A stretch of 64,000 nucleotides of DNA from Chloroflexota bacterium (GCA_013112575.1 JABFGG010000004.1:310001-374000); one strand, 5' to 3'; shown: positions 1 through 8,636, numbered from the stretch's first letter. A program made the numbers and translations. Notes: generated by a model not told the origin, from the sequence alone.

Positions 1-1158
1 ATGCCAGGAGCCATCGGCTTGCTGTAATAACCCCCACACCTTTCCGCTGCAAAAATCACCGTAGACGTAAACGCCCTGCCAGGCATCCAGTGTCGCACCA
101 CGGTAGACGTAGCCGCCCGTGACAGAACAGCCATCCTCGCGCGTGTATTCTGCCACCGGGTCGATCAGGGTAAGTCCATCGGGGATGGGGCCTTCGAAGA
201 TGGTGGAAGCTTCTTTTAAATCCCAGCCAAAGTTTGCGCCTGGCGCGGAATCTGCAGGCAGGAAATCGATCTCTTCCCAGGCGTTCTGGCCTACATCGCC
301 AATGTAGAGATCGCCGGTCAGGCGGTCGAAGCTGAAACGCCAGGGGTTGCGCAGACCATAAGCCCATATCTCGTCCCCAAAGGGATTGTCCGTTGGTATG
401 GCGTATGGTTCGCCGTTGTCTACATCCAGGCGCAGGAGCTTGCCCAACAAAGTGTCCAGTGATTGGGCGTTGCCGTCAGGGTCATTGGCCAGGCCGCCAT
501 CGCCCAGGCCGATGTAAAGGTAACCATCCGGCCCAAAAGCCAAACCGCCGCCGTTGTGATTGGCATAGGGCTGGCGCACCTGCAATAAACGGGTTTCCGT
601 GCCGGGATCGGCCAGGTTTGGATCGGCAGAGACGCGGTAGCGAGCAATAACAGTGTCGCCGCGGGCATCACTGTAATTGACGAAGAAAAAACCGTTTTCA
701 GCAAAACGCGGATGGAAGGCCAGGCCGAGCAAGCCCTGTTCATTGGAACCATCGTTGACGCGCTCGGTGATGTCCAGGAAGGGAGTGCCAGACTTCTGCC
801 CGTTTTCCAGTATCCAGATGCGCCCTGGCTGCTCGACCACGAAGAGGCGACCCGTGCCATCGGCCGGGCTTTGCAGGTCGAGGGGGCGTTCAAAGTTATC
901 GGTTACCAACTCCCAGGTATATGCGTCCGGGTCAGGCGGTTGGCTGACCGTGCCGCGGTCGGGGATGGGTGTTGAAGTTGCAAGTGGGCCAGAGGCAACG
1001 AAGGTAGGCAGCAGTGTGGTTTGGGGTGGGGGTGCGGCTGAACCTCCGAAGTTAGAGATGGAGAAAAAGCCCCAGCCGATAAGGGCCAGGATCAATATGA
1101 CGACAATGGCTACTGCAATCAGTGCAATGCGCAGCCAGCGGCGCGGGCGTTTGGTCAT
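1..1158 (-). CDS. PQQ-type sugar dehydrogenase (GSDH family), C-terminus cut by window edge
   Basis: The gene runs off the left edge; 386 codons are visible without a stop. The product should be an extracytoplasmic beta-propeller oxidoreductase of the glucose/sorbosone dehydrogenase family, which uses PQQ to oxidise sugars. Residues ~8-32 form one hydrophobic segment with no lipobox Cys, so it is probably anchored by a transmembrane helix, followed by a Pro/Thr-rich linker to ~75. Family motifs visible are LGLAFHP (~144-150), NHNGGGLAFGPDGYLYIG (from ~200), GLRNPWRFSFD and GDVGQNAWEE. The ATG lies 5 bases after the stop of the upstream paralogue, so the two are probably co-transcribed. The substrate cannot be told from sequence. 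Confidence 0.9.
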   Translation of the reverse strand, partial: MTKRPRRWLRIALIAVAIVVILILALIGWGFFSISNFGGSAAPPPQTTLLPTFVASGPLATSTPIPDRGTVSQPPDPDAYTWELVTDNFERPLDLQSPADGTGRLFVVEQPGRIWILENGQKSGTPFLDITERVNDGSNEQGLLGLAFHPRFAENGFFFVNYSDARGDTVIARYRVSADPNLADPGTETRLLQVRQPYANHNGGGLAFGPDGYLYIGLGDGGLANDPDGNAQSLDTLLGKLLRLDVDNGEPYAIPTDNPFGDEIWAYGLRNPWRFSFDRLTGDLYIGDVGQNAWEEIDFLPADSAPGANFGWDLKEASTIFEGPIPDGLTLIDPVAEYTREDGCSVTGGYVYRGATLDAWQGVYVYGDFCSGKVWGLLQQADGSWH

Positions 1159-1163
1159 TGTGG

Positions 1164-2459
1164 TCAAGGCTGGCCCAGTTCGAAGATAGCTCCTGAATGG
1201 TCAACCAGGAACAACTCGCCGCTCTCTTCTTCGCCAAATGAACTGATGCTGTAGGGTGTACGGAAGATGATCTCATTTTGCCAGTTGCCATCCGCATCCT
1301 GCATCAGGCCCCAAACGATGCCTGAACAAAAATCACCATAGATGTAAACGCCATACCATTCAGGCCAGGCCAGGCCACGGTAGACGTAGCCACCTGTCAC
1401 TGAACAACCGTTGCCCTGAGGGGATTCGGTATGGGGGTATTCGGCTACGGGGTTGATCAACTGCAAGCCTTCTGGCGGTGTACCTTCATAGAAACTGGTA
1501 CCTTCAAAGAACTTCCAACCCAGGTTAGCCCCGGCGCCCTCACCCGTTGCAAGATAATGGATCTCTTCCCAGGCATTCTGGCCGACGTCTGCAATGAACA
1601 ACTCGCCAGTCAAACTGTCGAAGCTGAAGCGCCAGGGATTGCGCAGGCCATAAGCCCAGACCTCCGCAGCCCCGCCGCCATTGACAAAAGGATTGTCAGC
1701 CGGGATGCCGTAGCGTTCGCCACTGTCCACATCGAGACGCAAGAGGCTGCCAAGCAGTGTGGATGGTGTCTGGCCATTGTTGAGGGGGTCGCCGCCAGAG
1801 CCGCCATCGCCCAAGCCAATGTATAAATAACCATCCGGTCCAAAATCGAGGCCGCCGCCATTATGGTTGGCAAATGGCTGCTCTATATTGAGTAGCTGAA
1901 GCTCGCTGTCAGGATCGGCCTGGTTGGGGTCAGCATCCGAAGCTGAGAAGCGGGCGATGACCGTATCGCCACGGGCATCTGTGTAGTTGACGTAGAAATA
2001 GCCGTTGTCGGCGTAATTGGGATGGAAGGCCAGCCCTAATAACCCCTGTTCAAATCCGCCATCATTGACGCGGCCGGTAATGTCCAGGAAGGGGGTGTTG
2101 AGCTTTTCGCCAAACTGGATGATGTTGATGCGCCCAACTTGCTCAACGATAAAAATGCGTCCCGAGCCATCGCCGGGATGTTGCAGGTCGATGGGCTTGT
2201 CATAATCGCCCGCCACGAAGTTCCAGGCATAGGCGCTGGCATCAGGGATAGAGGTGACGGAGGCGAGATCATCTGTTTGCGGTTCTTCCACTGCGGGTTC
2301 TACTACACGTTGCGTGGCGGGCGGGTTTGTGGGGACGATAGGTGGGGCCTCGGTGGGTGAGAGAGGGGTTGGCGTGTTGATGCTGCGGTTGCAGGAAAGG
2401 GAAACAAACAAGATCACCAGCGGCAGACTCAGCCGCCGCCAGGCAGGGGATATGGGCAT
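1164..2459 (-). CDS. PQQ-type sugar dehydrogenase lipoprotein (GSDH family)
   Basis: This is a 431-residue paralogue of the gene downstream, with the same motifs (LGLAFHPNYADNG, NHNGGGLDFGPDGYLYIG, GLRNPWRFSFD, GDVGQNAWEE) and a C-terminal propeller blade ending GAIFELGQP. The N-terminus is a lipoprotein signal with the lipid Cys at ~23 (VSLSC), then a Thr/Pro-rich linker of about 45 residues, so it should sit tethered outside the cytoplasmic membrane. I chose the ATG at 2459 rather than a longer in-frame extension because it begins the signal peptide and lies 1 base after the stop of the preceding DUF1232 gene. Role inferred: periplasmic-side sugar oxidation feeding electrons to the respiratory chain. 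Confidence 0.9.
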   Translation of the reverse strand: MPISPAWRRLSLPLVILFVSLSCNRSINTPTPLSPTEAPPIVPTNPPATQRVVEPAVEEPQTDDLASVTSIPDASAYAWNFVAGDYDKPIDLQHPGDGSGRIFIVEQVGRINIIQFGEKLNTPFLDITGRVNDGGFEQGLLGLAFHPNYADNGYFYVNYTDARGDTVIARFSASDADPNQADPDSELQLLNIEQPFANHNGGGLDFGPDGYLYIGLGDGGSGGDPLNNGQTPSTLLGSLLRLDVDSGERYGIPADNPFVNGGGAAEVWAYGLRNPWRFSFDSLTGELFIADVGQNAWEEIHYLATGEGAGANLGWKFFEGTSFYEGTPPEGLQLINPVAEYPHTESPQGNGCSVTGGYVYRGLAWPEWYGVYIYGDFCSGIVWGLMQDADGNWQNEIIFRTPYSISSFGEEESGELFLVDHSGAIFELGQP

Positions 2460-2460
2460 G

Positions 2461-2808
2461 TTATTCCTCTTTGGTCTCGGGGGGTTCTGCTTGCGGATCA
2501 CGCAGGGTGCTTTCAACGATATTGGTGAGGGCGGCGCGATGCTCGGCGACGATCTCAGGCGGGCACAACTCTATGAATAAATTCATCCCCAGCCACATGA
2601 CGGCGATATCGTCAATGGGAGTAGGGATGTCGAAAGGCAAAATGAAATAGACCAGGGAGCCGAAAGGAATGAACTTGAGCCAGGTTTTGACCCTATCGTC
2701 CTGGAGCAAACGCAAGACCAGACGGAGGTAGTCGGCAACATCCCCAAAGAAACCTCCACCCGGGTAGCGAATGATGCGGCGTTTGTCAGAGCCGCTCTGG
2801 TCGGTCAT
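2461..2808 (-). CDS. DUF1232 (YkvA-like) membrane protein
   Basis: A protein of 115 residues. The central segment VYFILPFDIPTPIDDIAVMW matches the DUF1232 core, where a hydrophobic stretch with a P-x-D motif is followed by a second Asp pair and a hydrophobic helix. The family has no established biochemical role. It lies between a similar gene (6 bases upstream) and the sugar dehydrogenases (1 base downstream), so all four appear to form one operon. The conserved tail CPPEIVAEHRAAL is shared with the neighbour, showing tandem duplication. Function unknown; membrane association is inferred. Confidence 0.75.
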   Translation of the reverse strand: MTDQSGSDKRRIIRYPGGGFFGDVADYLRLVLRLLQDDRVKTWLKFIPFGSLVYFILPFDIPTPIDDIAVMWLGMNLFIELCPPEIVAEHRAALTNIVESTLRDPQAEPPETKEE

Positions 2809-2814
2809 GTGGGC

Positions 2815-3183
2815 TTAGGATTCCTTGGGGGCGGCTTCGGAAAACTCGCCTTCGACGATGTCGTCAGGCGAGGCGGGGGATGCTTCAATGGTTTCGCCGC
2901 GCAGAGCAGCGCGATGTTCTTCCACTACGTCGGGCGGGCACATTTCAATAAAGCTGTAAATGCCCACACCAATGACAGCGAAGTCGTCAATGGGCGTAGG
3001 AAAGTCGAACGGCGACACGAGATAGACCAATGTACCAATGGGCAAAACCTTCAACAAAGGACTAACACGCGAATCGCCCATGAGGCGTAAAAGCAGGCGG
3101 AATTGATCCGTAAGGTTGCGGATGAAGCCGGGGTCCTGTTTGCTGGGTACCAGGCTGCGACCGCTATCATTTTGTTCTGACAT
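2815..3183 (-). CDS. DUF1232 (YkvA-like) membrane protein, paralogue
   Basis: A 122-residue protein. The core LVYLVSPFDFPTPIDDFAVI and the tail CPPDVVEEHRAAL align with the gene immediately downstream, so the pair is a tandem duplication. The start at 3183 (MSEQN) is chosen because GGAGG sits 5 bases upstream; a longer in-frame extension lacks such a site. It is the first gene of a probable four-gene minus-strand operon ending in two PQQ-type dehydrogenases. The link between DUF1232 proteins and sugar oxidation is not established and may only be co-transcription. Confidence 0.75.
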   Translation of the reverse strand: MSEQNDSGRSLVPSKQDPGFIRNLTDQFRLLLRLMGDSRVSPLLKVLPIGTLVYLVSPFDFPTPIDDFAVIGVGIYSFIEMCPPDVVEEHRAALRGETIEASPASPDDIVEGEFSEAAPKES

Positions 3184-3456
3184 ATCTTCCTCCAACTGTT
3201 GTGTAACGCAAAACACTAATCTCCAAGGTTACTCACCGATAAGTGCGCAACACAAGCATTATACCTGACCGCTTATTGGCGAATTCTTGGACGGGTATTA
3301 GCAAAGCATTAATAACGCTTCGCGTTGTCCTAAGTCCAGATGGTCGAGTGGTCTGATTAGTTTGTGGAGGGTGTCACGGAGTTTGGCAATCCCTGGATGT
3401 CATCCAATCAGCAGCCATTCTTTGATTGGGGGGAATGAACTAACGTGATGGAAATA
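3184..3456. other. intergenic region, no gene recognised
   Basis: This gap separates two minus-strand genes. A TATAAT on the minus strand (3258-3263) may be the -10 box of the DUF1232/dehydrogenase operon, but no good -35 box lies at the usual distance. No coding potential, tRNA or clear terminator was seen. Confidence 0.35.
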
Positions 3457-4002
3457 TCACCAGATATATGCCAATGGTTGATGCGGTTCAGGTGGCAGGT
3501 CGATCACAATGGTATTCCCTGGCCGAACTTCACCGCCATTCAGGATTATTCCCATTACTCCCGCTTTGCGAACGAGGTTGCCTTGCTCATCTTGATACAC
3601 AAGTTCTTTCAGCAAGCCTTTTTGAAAGTCATCGATCTGAACGCATGGGTTGCGCAGGGCTGTCAATTCAACTATTGCCTGTGAGCCTATTCGCAATTTG
3701 GTGCTGGTTGGCAAAGCAAGGAGATCAACGCCCCTGGTTGTAATGTTTTCTCCCAACTCGCCGGGATTTACAGAAAATCCTTTCGTATTCAGTTCCTCAA
3801 ATAGTTCGGTATGCATCAGATGCACCTGGCGAATATTTGGCCGGGTAGCGTCTTGTTTTGCTAAAAAGCGATGTTTGACGAATTCTCCGGCATGTGCGTC
3901 GCCTTCAATACCAAAGCCTTCGATCAGATTGATTTTTGGTTGAGTTGATTTGCTAAAGGTATGTTGAGCGCTGCTACTAACCGCGATTACGGTGGGATCC
4001 AT
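3457..4002 (-). CDS. MOSC domain protein
   Basis: A single-domain MOSC protein of 181 residues. MOSC domains bind sulfurated molybdenum cofactor or related ligands through a conserved Cys, seen here in LRNPCVQID (~120). Other family features are GIEGDAHAG (~31-39), the R-x-V-H-L start of the second strand, PGELGENITTRGVDL, and the C-terminal hydrophobic GVMGIILNGGEVRPGN. It is like the small stand-alone YiiM/MOSC proteins, with a presumed cytoplasmic role in molybdoenzyme or sulfur-carrier chemistry. It is transcribed alone. A moaA homologue lies about 8 kb away, but nothing links the two directly. Confidence 0.88.
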   Translation of the reverse strand: MDPTVIAVSSSAQHTFSKSTQPKINLIEGFGIEGDAHAGEFVKHRFLAKQDATRPNIRQVHLMHTELFEELNTKGFSVNPGELGENITTRGVDLLALPTSTKLRIGSQAIVELTALRNPCVQIDDFQKGLLKELVYQDEQGNLVRKAGVMGIILNGGEVRPGNTIVIDLPPEPHQPLAYIW

Positions 4003-4130
4003 TGTTCAATTCCAATTCTTATTCACAGGTAACTTCTTATTAATTATCTTACAACATTTAGCATGCACCATTGCTGTTGATCCAGACAACTACGACCAAT
4101 AAGACTAAGTTACAATACGCGGCTTGGCTT

Positions 4131-5045
4131 ATGAAATCAGATAATTCAAAACTGTTTCCGTATATTGCGTTGGGGATCGGTGTCGTGGCCCTGGGCCTTT
4201 CGCCGGTCTTCGTGAGTTGGGCCAATGCTCCCGGAGCCGTGACCAGCTTTTACCGCACATTGGTGGCGGTGGTGATCCTGGCGTGGCCCTTTGCGCGGCG
4301 ACTGCGCGCCCGGGGCAGGTTGGCGCGGCACGGCATCTGGATGGCAGTGCTGGGCGGGTTGTTCTTTGCGGCCGACCTAGCGGCATGGACCAGCGGTGTC
4401 AACCTTGCAGGTGCGACCAACCCCACCTTGTTGGCGAATACTGCCCCTCTGTGGGTGGGGCTGGGGGCTTTGATCTTTTTTCGAGAGAAATTGAATATGT
4501 TTTTCTGGGCAGGTTTGATCTTAGCGATGGCAGGCGCGGTGCTCATCCTGGGATTGGACACACAGGAGTCAGTAGAGTTTGGTTTGGGTTCACTGTTTGG
4601 ATTGATCTCAGGCCTGTTCTATGGCGCGTATTTCCTGTTCACGCAGCGCGGTCGCGAGACGCTGGATTCCTTGAGCTATTTCTGGCTCTCGGCAGTGGTG
4701 TCAATGATCGCACTGCTGGTGCTGGCTTTGGTTGTGGGGAATCCACTCACAGGTTACCCCGCCTTTACTTACTGGAACTTTTTGCTGATGGGAGTGGTTT
4801 CCCAGGCGATGGGTTATCTGGCGATCAGTTATGCCCTGGGGCATTTGCCAGCTTCGATCGTATCGCCCACTTTGTTGGGGCAGCCGGTGGTGGCGGCCTT
4901 GCTGGCCGGGCCCTTGTTGGGAGAAAGGCTGACTCCTCCCGAGATTGCGGGGGGCGTGGTTGTGATCCTGGGGGTGCTGGTAATCCACCGCAGCCGCCAA
5001 CAACCCAAAAATGCATCTCACAAATTACAAGTCAGCGAGTCTTAA
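4131..5045 (+). CDS. EamA/DMT-family transporter
   Basis: A 304-residue protein with about ten hydrophobic helices arranged as two EamA repeats, the hallmark of drug/metabolite exporters such as RhaT and YdcZ relatives. The repeat ends are recognisable as NPTLLANTAPLWVGLGALIF and SPTLLGQPVVAALLAGPLL. Substrate unknown. I prefer the ATG at 4131 (MKSDN) over an in-frame extension because it starts just before the first helix. A possible -10 box TACAAT (4111-4116) lies 14 bases upstream, leaving almost no leader. The next gene is another EamA transporter 6 bases downstream, so they probably form a transporter pair. Confidence 0.88.
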   Translation: MKSDNSKLFPYIALGIGVVALGLSPVFVSWANAPGAVTSFYRTLVAVVILAWPFARRLRARGRLARHGIWMAVLGGLFFAADLAAWTSGVNLAGATNPTLLANTAPLWVGLGALIFFREKLNMFFWAGLILAMAGAVLILGLDTQESVEFGLGSLFGLISGLFYGAYFLFTQRGRETLDSLSYFWLSAVVSMIALLVLALVVGNPLTGYPAFTYWNFLLMGVVSQAMGYLAISYALGHLPASIVSPTLLGQPVVAALLAGPLLGERLTPPEIAGGVVVILGVLVIHRSRQQPKNASHKLQVSES

Positions 5046-5051
5046 TAGTAT

Positions 5052-5993
5052 ATGGCGACGAAAACAAATAACTCCCAGTTGAATGCCGACCGGCCCATTA
5101 CGGTTGCCGGGTTGATCAATCTGTTGATCGTGTATATCGTGTGGGGCAGCACCTACCTGGCCATCCGTATTGCAGTTCGCGAGGGGGCCGGTTTTCCACC
5201 TTTCACTATGGCGCTGATGCGCGTGGTTGTGGCCGGGGCTATCTTGCTCATGCTGGCCAAACTGCGTGGGCGCAGCCTGCGTATTGGCCGTAAGGAGTTC
5301 TTGGTGCTGTTCGGTTCCGGCATTCTGTTGTGGACGGGTGGCAATGGCCTGGTGACTTTTGCCGAGCAGCGCTCGGAATCGGGCCTGGCCGCGCTGATCG
5401 TAGCTTCTGTGTCGATCTGGACGGCGATCATTGAAGCGCTGGTTGACCGCAAGCGGCCCTCCTGGCTATTGATCGCCTCGCTGGTTGTGGGTTTTGTGGG
5501 CATCGGTGTATTGACTTACCCGGTGTTGAGCAGTGGTATAGAAGCTGACATTCTTTCTGTTTTTATCTTGATCGGAGCAACGGTCAGTTGGGCAATGGGC
5601 ACCGTTTTACTGGCGCGCAATCCGCTGCCGGAAGATTTCAGTGTACAGGTGAGTTCGGGGTACCAGATGTTATCAGGGGCTGTGGGCTTCATTGTGCTGG
5701 TCTTGTTGACCCGTGAGCCCCTACCGACACCGACGGCCGAAGCCTGGCTGGCCTGGGGTTACCTGGTCTTATTTGGGGCAGTGCTGGCCTATACGGCCTT
5801 TGTAAGTGCTCTGCGCCAACTGCCCACCAGCATCGTGATGACCTACCCGTATGTCAATCCAGTGGTGGCGGTCATTCTGGGAGCCATCATCTTGCAGGAA
5901 GAGATCACAATATGGACTCTTGCAGGTAGCGCTTTAATCCTTTTAGGTGTAGCAGGAGTGTTCCGGGCGCGGGCGCGCCGGGCAAAAGATTAA
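5052..5993 (+). CDS. EamA/DMT-family transporter
   Basis: A 313-residue EamA-type exporter with about ten transmembrane helices. The opening IVYIVWGSTYLAIRIAVREG is the classic N-terminal EamA motif, and the second repeat ends PYVNPVVAVILGAIILQEE. It starts 6 bases after the preceding EamA gene and is surely co-transcribed with it. The two sequences are diverged, so they may be independent exporters or a heteromeric pair; sequence does not decide. The substrate is not predictable, though amino acids or their derivatives are common in the family. Confidence 0.9.
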   Translation: MATKTNNSQLNADRPITVAGLINLLIVYIVWGSTYLAIRIAVREGAGFPPFTMALMRVVVAGAILLMLAKLRGRSLRIGRKEFLVLFGSGILLWTGGNGLVTFAEQRSESGLAALIVASVSIWTAIIEALVDRKRPSWLLIASLVVGFVGIGVLTYPVLSSGIEADILSVFILIGATVSWAMGTVLLARNPLPEDFSVQVSSGYQMLSGAVGFIVLVLLTREPLPTPTAEAWLAWGYLVLFGAVLAYTAFVSALRQLPTSIVMTYPYVNPVVAVILGAIILQEEITIWTLAGSALILLGVAGVFRARARRAKD

Positions 5994-6098
5994 GCTGGGA
6001 TTCGAGATTGGGGGCAGTTCACGCACGGAAAGATACAACTAAACGGTCAAAAATCCGTATACTATGAATAGAAGTATTTATCTATAAGGAGTCGTTCG

Positions 6099-6608
6099 AT
6101 GGATCAAGAACGTAGAGGAAATCTAGCCATTGGCAGCCTGCTTTTATTGGTGGGTGCCTGGTTTTTAGCCATTCAATTCTTCCCCGATTTCGCCCTGGCG
6201 GTACGTATGGAATATGCCTGGCCAGTGTGGATCATCGGTGTGGGTGCCACCTTTTTGTTGATCGCAGCACTGACGCGCACGCCCGGCTTTGCCGTACCGG
6301 CCGCCATCATCGCGGGTGTCGGCGGCCTTTTGTATTATCAGAATGCTACGGGTGATTGGGCCAGTTGGGCCTATGCCTGGACGCTGTTCCCTGGCTTTGT
6401 GGGCGTGGGTACCTTCTTGATGAACGTGATGGAAGGCAAGTTCCGTGAGGCGGTCAGTGAGGGTTTGGGCCTGCTGTTCATCAGTGCCATTTTGTTTGCC
6501 ATCTTCAGTTCATTCCTGGGTGGGCCTGCCTTCCTGGGCGATTACTGGCCGGTGCTGCTCATCCTGGCGGGTGGCTGGATGTTGTTACGCAGTTTTTGGA
6601 AGCGGTAG
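6099..6608 (+). CDS. DUF5668/LiaF-like transmembrane domain protein
   Basis: A 169-residue membrane protein built of short helix pairs. The N-terminal NLAIGSLLLLVGAWFLAIQ followed by WPVWIIGVGATFLLIAAL, and the C-terminal YWPVLLILAGGWMLL, resemble the DUF5668 repeat found in LiaF-type and other envelope-stress membrane proteins, where helix pairs with W-P motifs recur. AAGGAG lies 8 bases before the ATG, and a TATACT box is visible ~40 bases upstream. Stand-alone transcription is likely. Role unknown; an envelope-related function is only a family-level guess. Confidence 0.65.
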   Translation: MDQERRGNLAIGSLLLLVGAWFLAIQFFPDFALAVRMEYAWPVWIIGVGATFLLIAALTRTPGFAVPAAIIAGVGGLLYYQNATGDWASWAYAWTLFPGFVGVGTFLMNVMEGKFREAVSEGLGLLFISAILFAIFSSFLGGPAFLGDYWPVLLILAGGWMLLRSFWKR

Positions 6609-6633
6609 ATAGTTAGTAGTTATTGGATATTGG

Positions 6634-6660
6634 TAAGGGCAGGTTTCAAACCTGCCCCTA
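6634..6660. repeat. palindromic intergenic repeat, copy 1 (possible bidirectional terminator)
   Basis: Arms GGGCAGGTTT and AAACCTGCCC flank a single C. The outer TAA/CTA ends nearly match the TAGGGGC...GCCCCTA frame of three other copies in this window. It lies between the convergent genes ending at 6608 and 6702. Confidence 0.6.
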
Positions 6661-6701
6661 CATCGTTTTATAAGAGTGTCATATTTCTGGGACGCTAGAA
6701 T

Positions 6702-7311
6702 TCATTTCGATATTTCAACTCTTAAAAATTCAGCACCATCTTCTGGATACCAGTACGGAGCACTAGTACTACTTAGTATAATAACGTTCCCCAAATAAGT
6801 CCCAGAATAGGAATTACCTCCATATATTGATTTTACACTAAACCATATAGTATTGCTGCTTATGTAATACTCACCGATTTCCCACTCCCAATTAAACTTT
6901 TCTTTAGCAAACCATTTTTCAATATCTTCCCAAATTTGTATGACAGTTCCTTCACTGCAAATTGTTACCATTCCAACAGTACCATCCATGTAAAAACGCA
7001 AAAAATCAATAAGGTTTGTACAATTTTCTGAGGGACCAAATTCTACAGCAAAGACCCCAGATATACCCCCCCTTTTGGTTTTCCTCAGGCGTTGGTCCAA
7101 ATTCAAATGGACTTGTAAGTGCTGGCAGCATAAATAATGTAGCCGTTGCACTTGGCACAGGTGTCCAGGTTGAGGAGGGTTCTGGAGTGCGTGTTTCCGT
7201 TGGCAAGGGGCTGGGGGCTAAGGTAGCAGTCGGCTCAGGTCGAGGCGCGCAGCTACTTAATAGTGCGGCTATCCAAATTGCTGTGAGTGTAATGAACGTT
7301 TTCGTATGCAT
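6702..7311 (-). pseudogene. frameshifted lipoprotein of unknown function
   Basis: The N-terminal part (from 7311) has a clear lipoprotein signal with lipobox LLSSC followed by a Pro/Thr-rich linker. The C-terminal ~110 residues (to 6702) continue in another frame and are rich in Trp, Tyr and Ser. The switch falls at a run of seven C on the plus strand (7066-7072, seven G in the gene); six G would join the halves as KGG-ISGVFAVEF. This may be a sequencing error, a real null allele, or phase variation by slippage. No family was recognised. The region is clearly AT-richer than its neighbours, suggesting acquired DNA. Confidence 0.65.
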
Positions 7312-7411
7312 ATTTCTCCCTTCAAATTCACTCTCCAGTATACGCTATAATGCCACCCATCCCAACGCCCCCAATTTTGGGCTGTTGTAATACAAATCGT
7401 TAGGCAATTTC

Positions 7412-7714
7412 ATGGGACGTAAACTGCCTCCAAAAGAATTAGAACTCTACAAACGATGTGATGAGGTCCTTCACTACATCTGGGACCCTATTGGGGTAGC
7501 TGGCGCGCCGGGGGCACGCACTGAGTACCATTCATACCTTCCCCAGGTCTTTGCTCTTGTAAGGGATGAGTCAGACGCCGACCAGATTGTGGAGTATCTA
7601 ACCATGGTTGAGGAGAAAAGGATGGGGCTGGCGGCGAACAAGGAACGCGCCAGAGCAGCAGTCGATCGGCTTCTCCAGTGGCGCGAGTGGATTTGGGAGT
7701 ACCCCCCTCAATAA
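7412..7714 (+). CDS. conserved-looking small hypothetical protein
   Basis: A protein of 100 residues, charged and probably cytoplasmic, with no signal peptide or membrane helix. It starts KLPPKELELYKRCDEVLHYI, then WDPIGV, and is mostly alpha-helical by composition, ending RLLQWREWIWEYPP. I do not recognise the family with confidence. Small proteins of this composition are sometimes immunity or accessory proteins, but no toxin partner is visible. It follows the frameshifted lipoprotein divergently and may belong to the same acquired island. No strong ribosome-binding site is seen before the ATG. Confidence 0.6.
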   Translation: MGRKLPPKELELYKRCDEVLHYIWDPIGVAGAPGARTEYHSYLPQVFALVRDESDADQIVEYLTMVEEKRMGLAANKERARAAVDRLLQWREWIWEYPPQ

Positions 7715-7766
7715 AGTGATGCAGTCCTAATATCTACTTACTTCTTCCGTTCTCCTACCCAATCAT

Positions 7767-7797
7767 ACTTGTCCGACAAGTACTAGGACCACCCCCT
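7767..7797 (-). repeat. dispersed repeat with GntR-type palindrome, copy A
   Basis: The minus strand reads GGGGGTGGTCCTAGTACTTG followed by TCGGACAAGT. The same block occurs on the plus strand at 57584-57611. The part at 7767-7781 is a perfect inverted repeat, ACTTGTC-C-GACAAGT, similar to the operators of the MFS gene at 53535. It lies in the 205-base gap before the PIG-L gene, and no promoter is evident around it. Confidence 0.6.
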
Positions 7798-7919
7798 ACA
7801 CAAATACATAACTTTCGGTATCCACATTAGTGAAGTAATCGCCTTGAATTTTTCCCGAACATCCATTGTCACCGATGGACTATAATGCCACCTATTCCGT
7901 CTTAATTGCATAGGAGCCT

Positions 7920-8636
7920 ATGGACAGCAACAATTTTCCCCAACCTGAACGCGTACTGGTGATCTCTGCCCACCCCGACGACCCTGATTTTGGGGCTGCA
8001 GGGACGGTGGCTTTATGGACTGCTCAGGGAACGGAAGTGATTTACGTTATCGCCACGGATGGCAGCAAAGGCAGCTCTGACCCCGAGATGACGGGCGAAC
8101 GACTGGTGGAGATGCGGCAGGCAGAGCAGCGCGCCGCGGCAGCAGAGGTGGGCGTCAAAGATGTGCTTTTCCTGGGTTACCCGGACGGGGCCACTAAGAA
8201 TACGGAAGAGCTGCGGCGTGACCTGGTGCGGCTCATCCGCCAACATAAACCAGACCTGGTCATCACGCATGACCCTACGGTGCGTATCCGCGCTAACAAT
8301 TACTTGAATCACAACGACCACCGTGCCGTGGGCGACGCTGCTTTGGATGCCATCTTCCCGCTGGCGCGTGATCGCCTGAACTTCCCGGAGCATGAAGCTG
8401 ATGGGCTAGAGCCGCATAAGGTGCTGGACATCTTCCTGACCTTTTCCGAAGAGGCCAACTACTGGGTGGATATCAGCAGCGTGATGGACAGGAAGGTCAA
8501 AGCCCTGCGCCAGCACGTCAGCCAGTTCGAGGACCTCGATGAGCTTGAGAAGTACCTGCGTGAACGCACACGTAAAGTGGCCCAACATATGTCGGCGGAA
8601 TATGCCGAGTCTTTTCGGCGCGTGCAGATCAATTGA
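7920..8636 (+). CDS. PIG-L/LmbE-family N-acetylglucosamine deacetylase-like hydrolase
   Basis: A 238-residue zinc hydrolase of the LmbE/PIG-L family, which removes acetyl groups from N-acetylglucosaminyl conjugates. The zinc and catalytic motif AHPDDPDFG (~17-25) and the distal HNDHRAVG are both present, as is the central VITHDP strand. Related enzymes include MshB and BshB in low-molecular-weight thiol synthesis, and lipid or glycan deacetylases, so the exact substrate is open. A TATAAT box lies ~35 bases upstream. The next gene starts 23 bases downstream and may be co-transcribed. Confidence 0.9.
   Translation: MDSNNFPQPERVLVISAHPDDPDFGAAGTVALWTAQGTEVIYVIATDGSKGSSDPEMTGERLVEMRQAEQRAAAAEVGVKDVLFLGYPDGATKNTEELRRDLVRLIRQHKPDLVITHDPTVRIRANNYLNHNDHRAVGDAALDAIFPLARDRLNFPEHEADGLEPHKVLDIFLTFSEEANYWVDISSVMDRKVKALRQHVSQFEDLDELEKYLRERTRKVAQHMSAEYAESFRRVQIN

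Noticed and set aside
3340-3400. tRNA-like stretch with GGTCGAGTGGTCTGATTAG
   Set aside because: The acceptor, anticodon and T arms do not pair and no CCA-compatible end is seen.
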